Shown: piece by piece, positions 33,226 through 41,858 of the stretch
How the letters are laid out: every line of letters begins with the position of its first letter
Numbering within the stretch: position 1 is the stretch's first letter
Assembly (NCBI RefSeq): GCF_042678945.1
Contig: NZ_JBHTLM010000002.1
Span: forward strand, 434,001 to 498,000
Origin: Fontibacillus puldeungensis
GTDB taxonomy: Bacteria > Bacillota > Bacilli > Paenibacillales > Paenibacillaceae
DNA length: 64,000 bases
Direction: 5' to 3'
The notes under the pieces: model-generated
Seen by the model: only the letters and a program-made list of their open reading frames with translations
Told to the model about the DNA's origin: nothing
Database searches by the model: none
Made by a program: the position numbers and the translations under genes

Positions 33226-36200
33226 ATGGGCACGTCTTGGAGAAACAAACTGCTTGGCCTTATTTTGGCTGGAGCACTGGTGGTAACAGGCATGCCGGGC
33301 CTTACGCCCTATGCGGGGGCAGAATCGGCGAATTCGGAACAGAATGCGTCCATAGCTGCGGATCAGCCGGCCGCTTTGACGATTGGTGCGGAGCCTTCTT
33401 CCACCGATGCGCAAGCTGCACCGGAGGTGCAGGTAAATACGAACGCTGGCGGGGAAGGGGCCCAACTTGCGGAACCGGCGGCTGCGGCACAGCTTAGTGT
33501 AGCTCAGGCTATTGCAAAAGGAAATAGCGGCGAAGCTGTCCAGGTGACTGGGTACATTGTAGGTCATGCGTCCGGTTCCCTGACTGCCGATTTCACATCG
33601 CCTTTCAGCAATGATATTAACTTTTTGATGGCAGACACTACCGGGGAACAGGATCAGGCGAAGCTGATCGATGTACAGATTCCCTCCGGTCTTAGAGCGA
33701 AGTACGGGCTGCAAACCAACCCAAGTATTGTCGGGCAAAAGGTCATTGTGTCCGGCACACTCAGTGCATATAACAATTTTCCTGGCTTAAAAAGCGTTAC
33801 AGCGATTGAATTCGCTTCGGCTTCGCCGGAGCAGCCGGGCGAAAATCCGGGAAGCGGGACTCCCGGCGAGAACCCTGGACAAAACCCCGGTGGTGAAAAT
33901 CCTGGCCAGGGCCCGGTAACTCCAGACCCGGGTCAAACGCCGACATTGCCGGACGGAACCGGTAAAAAAGTGCTGTTCGACAACGCGCATGGTCAAACGG
34001 CTGGAGCAGCCGACTGGGTCATTGACGGAGCATTTTCCGACTTTGCCGACGGTCTGCGTACGTCCGGGTTTACGGTAGATTCGCTAGACAGAAAGGTTCC
34101 GTATACGTTTGGCGAATCGGCAATTACCTACGATGGTTTGAAGAACTATGATGTGTTCATCATTCCGGAAGCAAATATTCCATTCAAAACCTCGGAGCAA
34201 GCAGCGCTGCTGCAATATGTTCAAAACGGCGGTGCCGTGTTCTTTATTGCCGATCATTATAATGCGGACCGGAACAAGAATCGCTGGGATTCTTCCGAGG
34301 TGTTCAACGGATACCGGCGTGGAGCCTATGAAAACCCGGCGAAGGGAATGGCTGCCGAAGAGGCCAATTCTCCGGCGATGCAAGGCTTGTCCAGCTCGGA
34401 TTGGCTCGCCGACAATTTCGGCGCGCGCTTCCGTTATAATGCGATCGGGGACGTAAACGCGACCGATATTGTCAGCCCGTCCCAGGCGTTTGGCATTACG
34501 TCGGGCGTTTCGGCCGTTGCCGTCCACGCGGGATCAACCGTTGCCATTCTGGATCCGCAAAAAGCGAAAGGCGTTGTGTATGTTCCTACGGGTATTCCTG
34601 CATGGAACAATGCGGTGGATAGCGGTGTGTATAACGGAGGCGGACGCGCGGAAGGACCGTTTGCGGCTGTATCCAAGCTCGGCCTCGGCAAAGCGGCCTT
34701 TATCGGGGACTCTTCGCCTGTAGAGGATGCATCGCCTAAATATGTACGTGAAGAGAACGGCAAATCCAAAACAACCTATGACGGCTTCAAAGAAGTGAAT
34801 GACGGGTTGTTCCTGGTACAAACCGTGAAATGGTTGGCTCACGATGAAAACTACACCTCCTTCAGCGAGGTACCGGGGCTGCAGCTGGATACTCCGACTG
34901 CGCTGATCTCTGGAGAGGAGCCAGCAGCCTCAACTGAACCTCAGCCGGAACCATGGGCTGCCCCGGCCGCCGGTTACAAATGGTATGATCCGACGACGTT
35001 TAAGCCGGGATCCTACGGATCAACCCAGCCGCCGACCTCGAATCCGGTTTACGCTTTTGTTCATCAAGCTCAATTGCCGAGCGCTCAGGAGTTTCAAATT
35101 CGACTTACCGCTGATGGATTGACGCCAGGACAGACGGTATCCGGCTTGAAGGTCGGCATCTACGTGACCGGCGGCGAGCAAATCGCAAGATTCAAGAACA
35201 GTGACGGCAGCTGGTCCGATTATAACTACAGCCCGATATTCTCCTTAACGGGAAATGCACAGGGCCATGCGGCCAAGGAACTCACCGTTCAATTTAAACC
35301 TGGCCTGACGGTCAGCAGCGCCACCCTTCGACTAAAGTCAGGCAGCGACAATGTCATTACGAAGTCAGTAGCGATTGCAAATGTCGATGCCGAACCGCTC
35401 CCGGGCGATCATCCGCCGGTGCCGGCATTGTCTACGATAAGTGCAGCCCGCCAGGTAGCTGACGGCACAGTAGTAACGGTGGAAGGTGTCATTACTTCTG
35501 AGCCGGGAGCGTTTGGGGGACAGGGCTTCTACATGCAGGATGGCACAGCTGGAATATATGTGTTTCAGTCCGGGACCGGCTATCATGCTGGAGATTTGAT
35601 CCGGATCAGCGCCTCCAAAACGCTGTATAACGGGGAAGTTGAGCTGGAAAACCCGATTGTGATCGAGAAGAAAGGGACGGCTACGCTTCCGACAGCCGAA
35701 CCTCAGGATGCGATTACGGACAGCAACCAGGGCCGATTAATCACATTAACCAATGTTGAAGTTAAAGAGGTTGTGCCAGCTTCTCCTGCCGGTTCGTTCG
35801 AGTTTAACGTGGCCGGTAGGGATGGCAGCTTGACACGCGTTCGTTTTGACGGGAGAACCGGCGTCGACGTTGCGGCATTTAACCAAGCGTTTCCGTTAGG
35901 CTCACGGGTGAACATCACCGGAATTTCGTCCATCTTCAAGGGAACGTTTCAACTGAAGCCGCTTAAGCTGGAGCATGTAGCGCTTTATGATGCGATTGCT
36001 CCGGTTACGGAAGCAGTAGTTTCCGGAAAAAGCGGGCAAGATGTTTACAACGAGGCAGATGTGACGGTGGCGTTCAAAGCTCAGGATGAAGGCGGCAGCG
36101 GCGTGAATCGTACAGAATATCGCGTAAACGGCGGGGAGTGGACGCCTGTGGACGGATCCTTCGTGCTGACGAAGGAAGGAAAGTATATCATTGAGTTCCG

Positions 36201-36765
36201 TTCGGTGGATAAAGCGGGAAATACGGAAGCAGCCAAAACCGTGTACGTCAACATCGATCGTGCAGCACCGCAAATTGCTTTCTCGGGAGATCAGCAATTT
36301 TTACAGGTGGAGTCATCCGTTCCTTTTGCCATTAATATTCAAGATCAAGGAAGCGGCGTGAAAAAGACGATCTATAAACTCGACGGCCGGAACATCAGCG
36401 GCTTGCAGGAGGTTGATCCTTTGTGGCTCGCGCCGGGTAGCCACATGCTCGTCGTAACTGCGGAGGATGCAGTCGGTCACAAAGCGACCTCTAAGTTTTC
36501 ATTTAAAGTTACGATTGATATCGCTCACCTTGACGAGCTGATCGACCTGGGAACAGCGAAGAAGCTGATTAAGAAGCAGGGCACGGCCGTCAGCCTGCAG
36601 GCCAAAATCAGCTCGCTGCAAAAGGCGAAATCACCGTTTGAACGTAGCGTTAAGCTAAGTGCGCTCAAGCTGTCCGTGGCAGTACAATGCGGCAACGGGA
36701 TTACGCAAAGCTTTGCGAACCTGATCCTGACGGACCTGAACTATATTAGCAAGCAAGCTTCATAA
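33226..36765 (+). CDS. Large secreted multidomain protein with OB-fold, GATase-like, Ig-like and FIMAH regions
   Basis: A 1179-residue protein with a signal peptide (cleavage near AGA, residue 31). Approximate order: low-complexity Ala-rich segment (35-85); DUF6359/YhcR-type OB-fold (LSVAQAIAKGNSGEAVQVTGYIVG, about 90-190); Pro-Gly-Glu-Asn linker (195-240); a GATase1-like domain (VLFDNAHGQ, then DVFIIPEAN and GGAVFFIADHYNADRN, about 248-545); a beta domain (about 580-720); a second OB-fold (TISAARQVADGTVVTVEGVIT, about 735-925); two Ig-like OmpL47-type repeats (930-1100); and a C-terminal FIMAH-like module (LDELIDLGTAKKLIKKQG). Related proteins are annotated as DNA-binding or nuclease-like, but no nuclease motif is evident. 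Probably cell-surface or extracellular. Confidence 0.8.
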   Translation: MGTSWRNKLLGLILAGALVVTGMPGLTPYAGAESANSEQNASIAADQPAALTIGAEPSSTDAQAAPEVQVNTNAGGEGAQLAEPAAAAQLSVAQAIAKGNSGEAVQVTGYIVGHASGSLTADFTSPFSNDINFLMADTTGEQDQAKLIDVQIPSGLRAKYGLQTNPSIVGQKVIVSGTLSAYNNFPGLKSVTAIEFASASPEQPGENPGSGTPGENPGQNPGGENPGQGPVTPDPGQTPTLPDGTGKKVLFDNAHGQTAGAADWVIDGAFSDFADGLRTSGFTVDSLDRKVPYTFGESAITYDGLKNYDVFIIPEANIPFKTSEQAALLQYVQNGGAVFFIADHYNADRNKNRWDSSEVFNGYRRGAYENPAKGMAAEEANSPAMQGLSSSDWLADNFGARFRYNAIGDVNATDIVSPSQAFGITSGVSAVAVHAGSTVAILDPQKAKGVVYVPTGIPAWNNAVDSGVYNGGGRAEGPFAAVSKLGLGKAAFIGDSSPVEDASPKYVREENGKSKTTYDGFKEVNDGLFLVQTVKWLAHDENYTSFSEVPGLQLDTPTALISGEEPAASTEPQPEPWAAPAAGYKWYDPTTFKPGSYGSTQPPTSNPVYAFVHQAQLPSAQEFQIRLTADGLTPGQTVSGLKVGIYVTGGEQIARFKNSDGSWSDYNYSPIFSLTGNAQGHAAKELTVQFKPGLTVSSATLRLKSGSDNVITKSVAIANVDAEPLPGDHPPVPALSTISAARQVADGTVVTVEGVITSEPGAFGGQGFYMQDGTAGIYVFQSGTGYHAGDLIRISASKTLYNGEVELENPIVIEKKGTATLPTAEPQDAITDSNQGRLITLTNVEVKEVVPASPAGSFEFNVAGRDGSLTRVRFDGRTGVDVAAFNQAFPLGSRVNITGISSIFKGTFQLKPLKLEHVALYDAIAPVTEAVVSGKSGQDVYNEADVTVAFKAQDEGGSGVNRTEYRVNGGEWTPVDGSFVLTKEGKYIIEFRSVDKAGNTEAAKTVYVNIDRAAPQIAFSGDQQFLQVESSVPFAINIQDQGSGVKKTIYKLDGRNISGLQEVDPLWLAPGSHMLVVTAEDAVGHKATSKFSFKVTIDIAHLDELIDLGTAKKLIKKQGTAVSLQAKISSLQKAKSPFERSVKLSALKLSVAVQCGNGITQSFANLILTDLNYISKQAS

Positions 36766-36828
36766 GCCGAACTTCGTGCTTGGAGCAGCCATAACGGGAT
36801 AAATCTATATTGCTGCTGCAAGTTGAGG

Positions 36829-36858
36829 CAGGGGGGCACAAAGGTGCTCCCCTGTTTA
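36829..36858 (+). terminator. Intrinsic terminator-like hairpin
   Basis: CAGGGGGGCAC pairs with GTGCTCCCCTG around a four-base loop, followed by a short T run (TTTAACTT). It lies 64 bp after the large secreted protein gene. Confidence 0.7.
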
Positions 36859-36866
36859 ACTTATCT

Positions 36867-37068
36867 GAATAGAGGTAAAAAAGGGCCTTAAATAGGCCAT
36901 TTTAGTGTTGTTCGTTCAAATAGGGGAACTTTATGGTCCTATTTCTTGTTCAAGTCAGAATAATGAGGCATTTTTGGGGCTCCATGGAATAATAAGGCCA
37001 TAAAGTTCCCCTATATTTCAAGTTTGAAGCTATTTGTCCCAAATAGGGCCACAAAATGCCCTTATTTC
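36867..37068. repeat. Four-palindrome intergenic array, family A, copy 2
   Basis: Units of about 28 bp start at 36867, 36918, 36990 and 37041, again 51, 72 and 51 bp apart. The first two units read AATAGAGG and AAATAGGGG at their left arms; units 3 and 4 are in inverted orientation. The spacers differ from those of copies 1 and 3, but their lengths are identical. It lies in the 608-bp gap between the secreted protein and the debranching enzyme. The remainder of that gap (37069-37250) holds no gene I can support. Confidence 0.88.
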
Positions 37069-37252
37069 CCGAGTGACAACTCAGGCGGACGTCCTTCAGA
37101 TGTTCTCACCCCCGCAATTTCTGCAAATCAAGACATGGATGATCGCATGTATCAATTGTGGTGGATGCAGCGCGGCCAATACTTCAAAAACTGTTAGCCG
37201 CTGCACAAAAATGATGTGGTTGGCGCATACAACACTACTCTACGCAAAGTTG

Positions 37253-37320
37253 TGCAAACGATTGACCTAATTATGAAAACGGTGTTATAATGCAGCACAT
37301 ATAAGAGAGTAAACGTTTAA
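37253..37320 (+). promoter_or_regulatory. Promoter with flanking LacI-type operators (debranching enzyme operon)
   Basis: A SigA-type promoter has TTGACC at 37262-37267 and TATAAT at 37286-37291 with an 18-bp spacer. An operator-like TGCAAACGATTG (37253-37264) overlaps the -35 box and GTAAACGTTTAA (37309-37320) lies downstream of the -10 box. This two-operator layout recurs at the LacI gene and at the ABC transporter operon. Confidence 0.8.
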
Positions 37321-37373
37321 GTAGACGGCCTAGGGGGAGGCCGCCACGCCTTAGCGAAAGGGGATAAACTGGC

Positions 37374-39515
37374 ATGGGCAATGCTTCAGAGAACGTTAAA
37401 GGGAAGATACAGAAGAAATATCAGAGCGGCGGATCGGGAGAGACGCCATATGCGTACGACTCAATAACAAACAGCAGAGCGTACATTTTGGGACGCAGCG
37501 CCTGGCGAACGATTGAGGAGGGCAATGAACGCGAATGGCTGATTGGAAACGGGATCGGAGGCTATGCCAACCATTCTGTTGCGGGCGGGGGCTACCGGAT
37601 GTCGCATGGATATCTGGTAGCTTCGGCCAAGGCCCCGGTGAATCGCATGCTGGTGTTTACCCGGACGCAGGAGCAGGTCACCATAGGCGATACAACCTAC
37701 GATCTTGCCTCCCAGCAATATATCAATTGGCAAAAAAACGGACAGCAATACCTGAGACGTTTCAAGCTTGATGTCATCCCGGAATATGACTATCAAGTTG
37801 AAGACGTCCGGCTGCGCAAAACGATAGCGATGGAGTACGGCCACAACACCGTAACGGTTTGCTATGACATTTCCGGCGGGAAGGAACGCACAAGCGTCAC
37901 GCTTGTCCCGCTGTTCAACTACCGATCTCCGGGCGAAGTATCCGAAAAGGGCAGCCTTCGCTTCAATACACGGCTTACCGGCAACGAGTTGCGGCTTATC
38001 CCCGAGGCTAACCTGGGATTAACGATCTCGTTTATGGCCTCCGAGGGGGACTACTTGGATCGCACAACCCTCCCCACGACGATGGCCACGCCATCCTACC
38101 TGTATGAGGAAAACCACTATTACAGTTTTGAAAACCGTAACGGTTTCCTCGGTGTAGACCAGCATTATACGCCGTATGAAATCCATATAACGGTTGAGCC
38201 ATATGAGCATAAACGGTTCTATCTCAAATGCTCTACCGAACCGCTGGACGCCAAGGACGGTTTCACGATCATCCGTGAATATAAGGAGCGGATGGACAAG
38301 CTGGTTAAGGACGCAGGTTACGGCAACCGCTTTGCAGACCGGTTGGTCGAGGCGGCGGATCATTTTATCGTTCACCGTGAATCTACCGGCCTGAAGACGG
38401 TGCTGGCGGGGTACCCTTGGTTCACCGACTGGGGCCGGGATACGATGATCGCGCTGCAGGGTTTGACGCTTTCGACCAAAAGATTTGCCGATGCGCGCGA
38501 GATTTTGGAGTCTTTTTCACGATACCTTCGCAACGGCCTGATCCCGAACATGTTCCCGGACGATGGTCAGGAGCCTCTCTACAATACGGTAGACGCTTCG
38601 CTTTGGTATTTTCACTCTGTCTATGAATATTTGAAACACACCGGTGGAGAAGATGATTACAGGTTTATCCAACAATTGATTTATCCTAAGCTGAAGGAAA
38701 TTGTCGAGGCGTACTCCAGTGGAACAGACTTTTCCATCGGGATGGATGAGGACGGGCTTATTCATGCCGGGGGCGGGCTGGATCAGGTGACCTGGATGGA
38801 TGTCCGGGTTGGCGACTGGGTGGTCACCCCGCGTCACGGAAAGCCGGTTGAAATCAATGCTCTGTGGTACAACGCGCTGTGTATCATGGCAAAACTGGCG
38901 GAACGTTTCGGGGAAGCTGCGCCATATGATGCATTATCGTGTAAGGTCCGCGATTCGTTTAATCGGCGGTTTTGGAATGAGGAAGCAGCCTGTCTGTATG
39001 ATGTAGTTGACGTCAAACAGCTGGATGGGGCGATGCAAAATGACGCCGCGATCCGTCCAAATCAAATCTGGGCTGTTTCGCTGCCGTTTACGATGCTGCC
39101 TCCGTACAAAGCCAAAGCGGTGGTAAATACAGTTTACAAGCACCTGTATACTCCTTACGGCCTTCGCTCGCTTTCGTTTAAGGATCCGCATTACAAAGCT
39201 CACTATATCGGCAAGCTGATCGATCGTGATGGCGCCTACCATATGGGGACGGTATGGGCATTCCCGCTGGGGGCTTTCATAACGGCGTACTGCAAAGTAA
39301 ACGGTTACAGCAGCGCAGCGGTTCAGACGGCGAAAGAGATGTGTGAAGTGTTCGACGATCACCTAAGCGATGGAGGCATTGGCGGGATCGCGGAGATTTT
39401 TGATGGTGATTTTGCATGTACAGGCAGAGGATGCTTTACCCAGGCTTGGAGCGTGGGAGAAATTTTGCGGGCCTACACGGAAGACGTATTGCCGAATTTG
39501 AAGGAAGGGGAGTGA
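37374..39515 (+). CDS. Amylo-alpha-1,6-glucosidase / glycogen debranching enzyme
   Basis: A 713-residue cytoplasmic enzyme of the glycogen-debranching type. The N-terminal beta-rich domain opens with EWLIGNGIGGYANHSVAGGG (about residues 55-74). The C-terminal (alpha/alpha)6 barrel contains AGYPWFTDWGRDTM (about 343-356) and NMFPDDGQEPLYNTVDASLW, the GDE_C active-site region with the conserved Asp. It hydrolyses alpha-1,6 branches of limit dextrins. The start is ATG 37374, with AAAGGGG upstream. It forms an operon with the pullulanase that follows 5 bp later. LacI-type operators at its promoter place it in the maltodextrin regulon. Confidence 0.9.
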   Translation: MGNASENVKGKIQKKYQSGGSGETPYAYDSITNSRAYILGRSAWRTIEEGNEREWLIGNGIGGYANHSVAGGGYRMSHGYLVASAKAPVNRMLVFTRTQEQVTIGDTTYDLASQQYINWQKNGQQYLRRFKLDVIPEYDYQVEDVRLRKTIAMEYGHNTVTVCYDISGGKERTSVTLVPLFNYRSPGEVSEKGSLRFNTRLTGNELRLIPEANLGLTISFMASEGDYLDRTTLPTTMATPSYLYEENHYYSFENRNGFLGVDQHYTPYEIHITVEPYEHKRFYLKCSTEPLDAKDGFTIIREYKERMDKLVKDAGYGNRFADRLVEAADHFIVHRESTGLKTVLAGYPWFTDWGRDTMIALQGLTLSTKRFADAREILESFSRYLRNGLIPNMFPDDGQEPLYNTVDASLWYFHSVYEYLKHTGGEDDYRFIQQLIYPKLKEIVEAYSSGTDFSIGMDEDGLIHAGGGLDQVTWMDVRVGDWVVTPRHGKPVEINALWYNALCIMAKLAERFGEAAPYDALSCKVRDSFNRRFWNEEAACLYDVVDVKQLDGAMQNDAAIRPNQIWAVSLPFTMLPPYKAKAVVNTVYKHLYTPYGLRSLSFKDPHYKAHYIGKLIDRDGAYHMGTVWAFPLGAFITAYCKVNGYSSAAVQTAKEMCEVFDDHLSDGGIGGIAEIFDGDFACTGRGCFTQAWSVGEILRAYTEDVLPNLKEGE

Positions 39516-39520
39516 ATCCA

Positions 39521-41488
39521 TTGTCAGTACAGAAGGAAAGCAATGCTGTAGTCGATTACGGCGACCTGGCGGTAACTGAAGGGATATCCGTTTTCTCCGG
39601 GGAATTCGACGCAAAATATAATTACAACGGCGACGATCTTGGAGCGACCTATACGCCGGGGCAGACGAAGTTTCGACTTTGGGCGCCGACGGCCTCCGAG
39701 GCGAAGGTGATATTGTACAAAAGTTGGGATGGGGAGCCGGAGAAAGAGCTGCCTATGCAGCGGGATGTGCAGGGAACTTGGACGCTTGCCGTTATGGAGG
39801 ATTGCGCGAATGTTTACTACACGTACCGTGTTAAGGTTGGCAAACAGTGGAATGAAGCTGCCGATCCGTATGCCAAAGCGGTAGGGGTAAACGGGGATAG
39901 AGCGGTGGTCCTCGATCTGCGAAGCACGAACCCGGAAGGCTGGAATGAGGAGAAGCCGCCTTTTGATTCATCCGTGGACGCAGTGATATATGAGCTTCAT
40001 GTCCGCGATTTATCGATTCATCCTGGCAGCGGCATTGATCCTCAGTACCAAGGAAAGTTTCTGGGCCTTGCTGAAAGCGGTACAAAAGGGCATGGTGGAA
40101 TCGCTACGGGTCTCGATAATATTGCCGGGCTTGGGGTGACGCATGTTCAGCTTCTGCCGATTTTCGATTACGCGACGGAAAGCGTGGATGAGCAAAAGCT
40201 CAATAAGCCGCATTACAACTGGGGGTACGATCCGAAAAATTACAACGTACCTGAAGGCTCCTACTCGACCGATCCGTATTCCCCTGCGCTGCGCATCACA
40301 GAGCTGAAACGGATGATTCAGGCCCTGCACGACCGGGGGCTGCGGGTCATTATGGACGTGGTGTATAACCACGTATATGACGGGTACCTGATCCACTTCA
40401 GCAAACTAGTACCCGGTTATTACTTGCGCTACAAGCCGGATCGGACATTTTCAAACGGGGCGTTTTGCGGGAATGAGTGCGCTTCGGAGCGGCCGATGAT
40501 GTCAAAATATATTGTTGATTCGGTGCTTCATTGGGTTCGCGAGTACCATATCGATGGGTTTCGGTTTGATCTAATGGGTCTGATTGATGTTGATACCATG
40601 AACGAGATCCGGCGGCAGCTCCAGGAGATAGACCCTTCATTGATGCTACTAGGTGAAGGGTGGATCATGGATACGGTTCTGCCGGAGGCTGCGAGGGCTA
40701 ATCAGAGTAACGCAGCCCGGCTGCCGGGTATCGGTTTCTTTAATGACGGCATTCGGGACGCGGTTAAAGGCGATATTTTCCAGTTTGAAAAGACGGGGTT
40801 CATCAGTGGAGGCGACGGCTTTGAGGAGAGCGTACAGCGGGGCGTCGCCGGGGGCATCGATTATGGCGGCTCGATCCGGCAATTTGCTGTGGAACCCGGA
40901 CAGTCGGTGAACTACGTCGAGTGCCACGACAACCACACGTTATGGGACAAAATCGTACTGTCTACTCCCGGAGTGAATGACGAACAGCGCCGTACTATGC
41001 ACCGTCTTGCCTCGGCCATCGTGATGACCAGCCAGGGGGTTCCGTTTATACACGCAGGGCAGGAGTTTATGCGAACGAAGGACGGTGTGGAAAATAGCTA
41101 CAAATCCCCGATCGAGATCAACTGGCTCGATTGGGAGCGCTGCGCAGCACACCAGCATGACGTAGCCTATATGCGGAGCCTGATCGAACTGCGCAAGGCG
41201 CATCCGGCATTTCGCATGCGGACAGCGGAGGAAATCCGGGAGCATTTGCGCTTTGAAGATGCTCCGGCTCACACCGTCGCTTATACACTGCGGGATCATG
41301 CCGGAGGCGATCAGGCACGCCACTTGTATGTGCTCTACAACGCTGCGTCACTGGAGGCGGTCACCTTGCGCCTTCCAGAGCTTGGCGCGTGGCAGATTCG
41401 CTATGGTGGCGAGTTTGTTCGGACTCTAGGCGGCAGCCAGCTGGTCGTTCAAGGCATCGGAATGGTTGTGCTGAGCATTGCGGAGTAG
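39521..41488 (+). CDS. pulA: Type I pullulanase (intracellular)
   Basis: A GH13 enzyme of about 655 residues. An N-terminal CBM48-like domain (QTKFRLWAPTASEAKVILY) is followed by the barrel with the pullulanase hallmark YNWGYDP at residues 232-238, the nucleophile Asp in GFRFDLMG (about D350), the acid Glu in LGEGW (about E379) and VECHDNHTLWD. It cleaves alpha-1,6 bonds in pullulan and branched dextrins. There is no signal peptide, so it acts on imported dextrins. The TTG at 39521 with GGGGAG upstream is preferred to a GTG at 39512. It is the second gene of an operon with the debranching enzyme, an apparently redundant pairing. Confidence 0.92.
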   Translation: MSVQKESNAVVDYGDLAVTEGISVFSGEFDAKYNYNGDDLGATYTPGQTKFRLWAPTASEAKVILYKSWDGEPEKELPMQRDVQGTWTLAVMEDCANVYYTYRVKVGKQWNEAADPYAKAVGVNGDRAVVLDLRSTNPEGWNEEKPPFDSSVDAVIYELHVRDLSIHPGSGIDPQYQGKFLGLAESGTKGHGGIATGLDNIAGLGVTHVQLLPIFDYATESVDEQKLNKPHYNWGYDPKNYNVPEGSYSTDPYSPALRITELKRMIQALHDRGLRVIMDVVYNHVYDGYLIHFSKLVPGYYLRYKPDRTFSNGAFCGNECASERPMMSKYIVDSVLHWVREYHIDGFRFDLMGLIDVDTMNEIRRQLQEIDPSLMLLGEGWIMDTVLPEAARANQSNAARLPGIGFFNDGIRDAVKGDIFQFEKTGFISGGDGFEESVQRGVAGGIDYGGSIRQFAVEPGQSVNYVECHDNHTLWDKIVLSTPGVNDEQRRTMHRLASAIVMTSQGVPFIHAGQEFMRTKDGVENSYKSPIEINWLDWERCAAHQHDVAYMRSLIELRKAHPAFRMRTAEEIREHLRFEDAPAHTVAYTLRDHAGGDQARHLYVLYNAASLEAVTLRLPELGAWQIRYGGEFVRTLGGSQLVVQGIGMVVLSIAE

Positions 41489-41555
41489 GGCAGGGTCTAT
41501 TCATCCTGGGGAAGATGCTCGGTTGGATCTGGGGTGCTGTATGCAAGTGAAAGTG

Positions 41556-41757
41556 AAATAAGGGTAAAAATTGGACCTATTCTCAGCAATTAAGCATTTT
41601 TCGAGACAATAGGGGAATTTTATGGACCTATTTATCGTAGATGACGCCTCAAAAGCCATTCTCGAGGCGATTTTCGAAAAATAGGGCCATACATTACCCT
41701 TATTTTTCACTCAGTAAACTAAAAGGAGCAAATAAGGCCAAAATATACCCTTATTTT
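41556..41757. repeat. Four-palindrome intergenic array, family A, copy 3
   Basis: Units start at 41556, 41607, 41679 and 41730 (spacing 51, 72, 51 bp), the same as in the other two copies. Unit 2 (left arm CAATAGGGG, right arm ACCTATTT) closely resembles the reverse complement of unit 3 in copy 1. It lies between the convergent pullulanase and maltose phosphorylase genes, just before a separate terminator. Confidence 0.9.
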
Positions 41758-41785
41758 TGGTTCCACTAACAAATAAGCAAACCAA

Positions 41786-41825
41786 AAAGGACAGAACCTA
41801 TGCTTTCCGCAGGTTTCTGTCCTTT
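41786..41825. terminator. Bidirectional intrinsic terminator
   Basis: AAAGGACAGAA-CCT pairs with AGG-TTTCTGTCCTTT with one bulge. The A-rich and T-rich flanks suit termination of both convergent transcripts (pullulanase and maltose phosphorylase). Confidence 0.85.
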
Positions 41826-41858
41826 GCCTTATATTTGCATTACTTTTGCCTTACATTT

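Noticed and set aside
37034..37270. Small open frame of 78 codons before the debranching enzyme
   Set aside because: It starts inside an array palindrome, ends in the promoter region, and has no ribosome site or recognisable protein.
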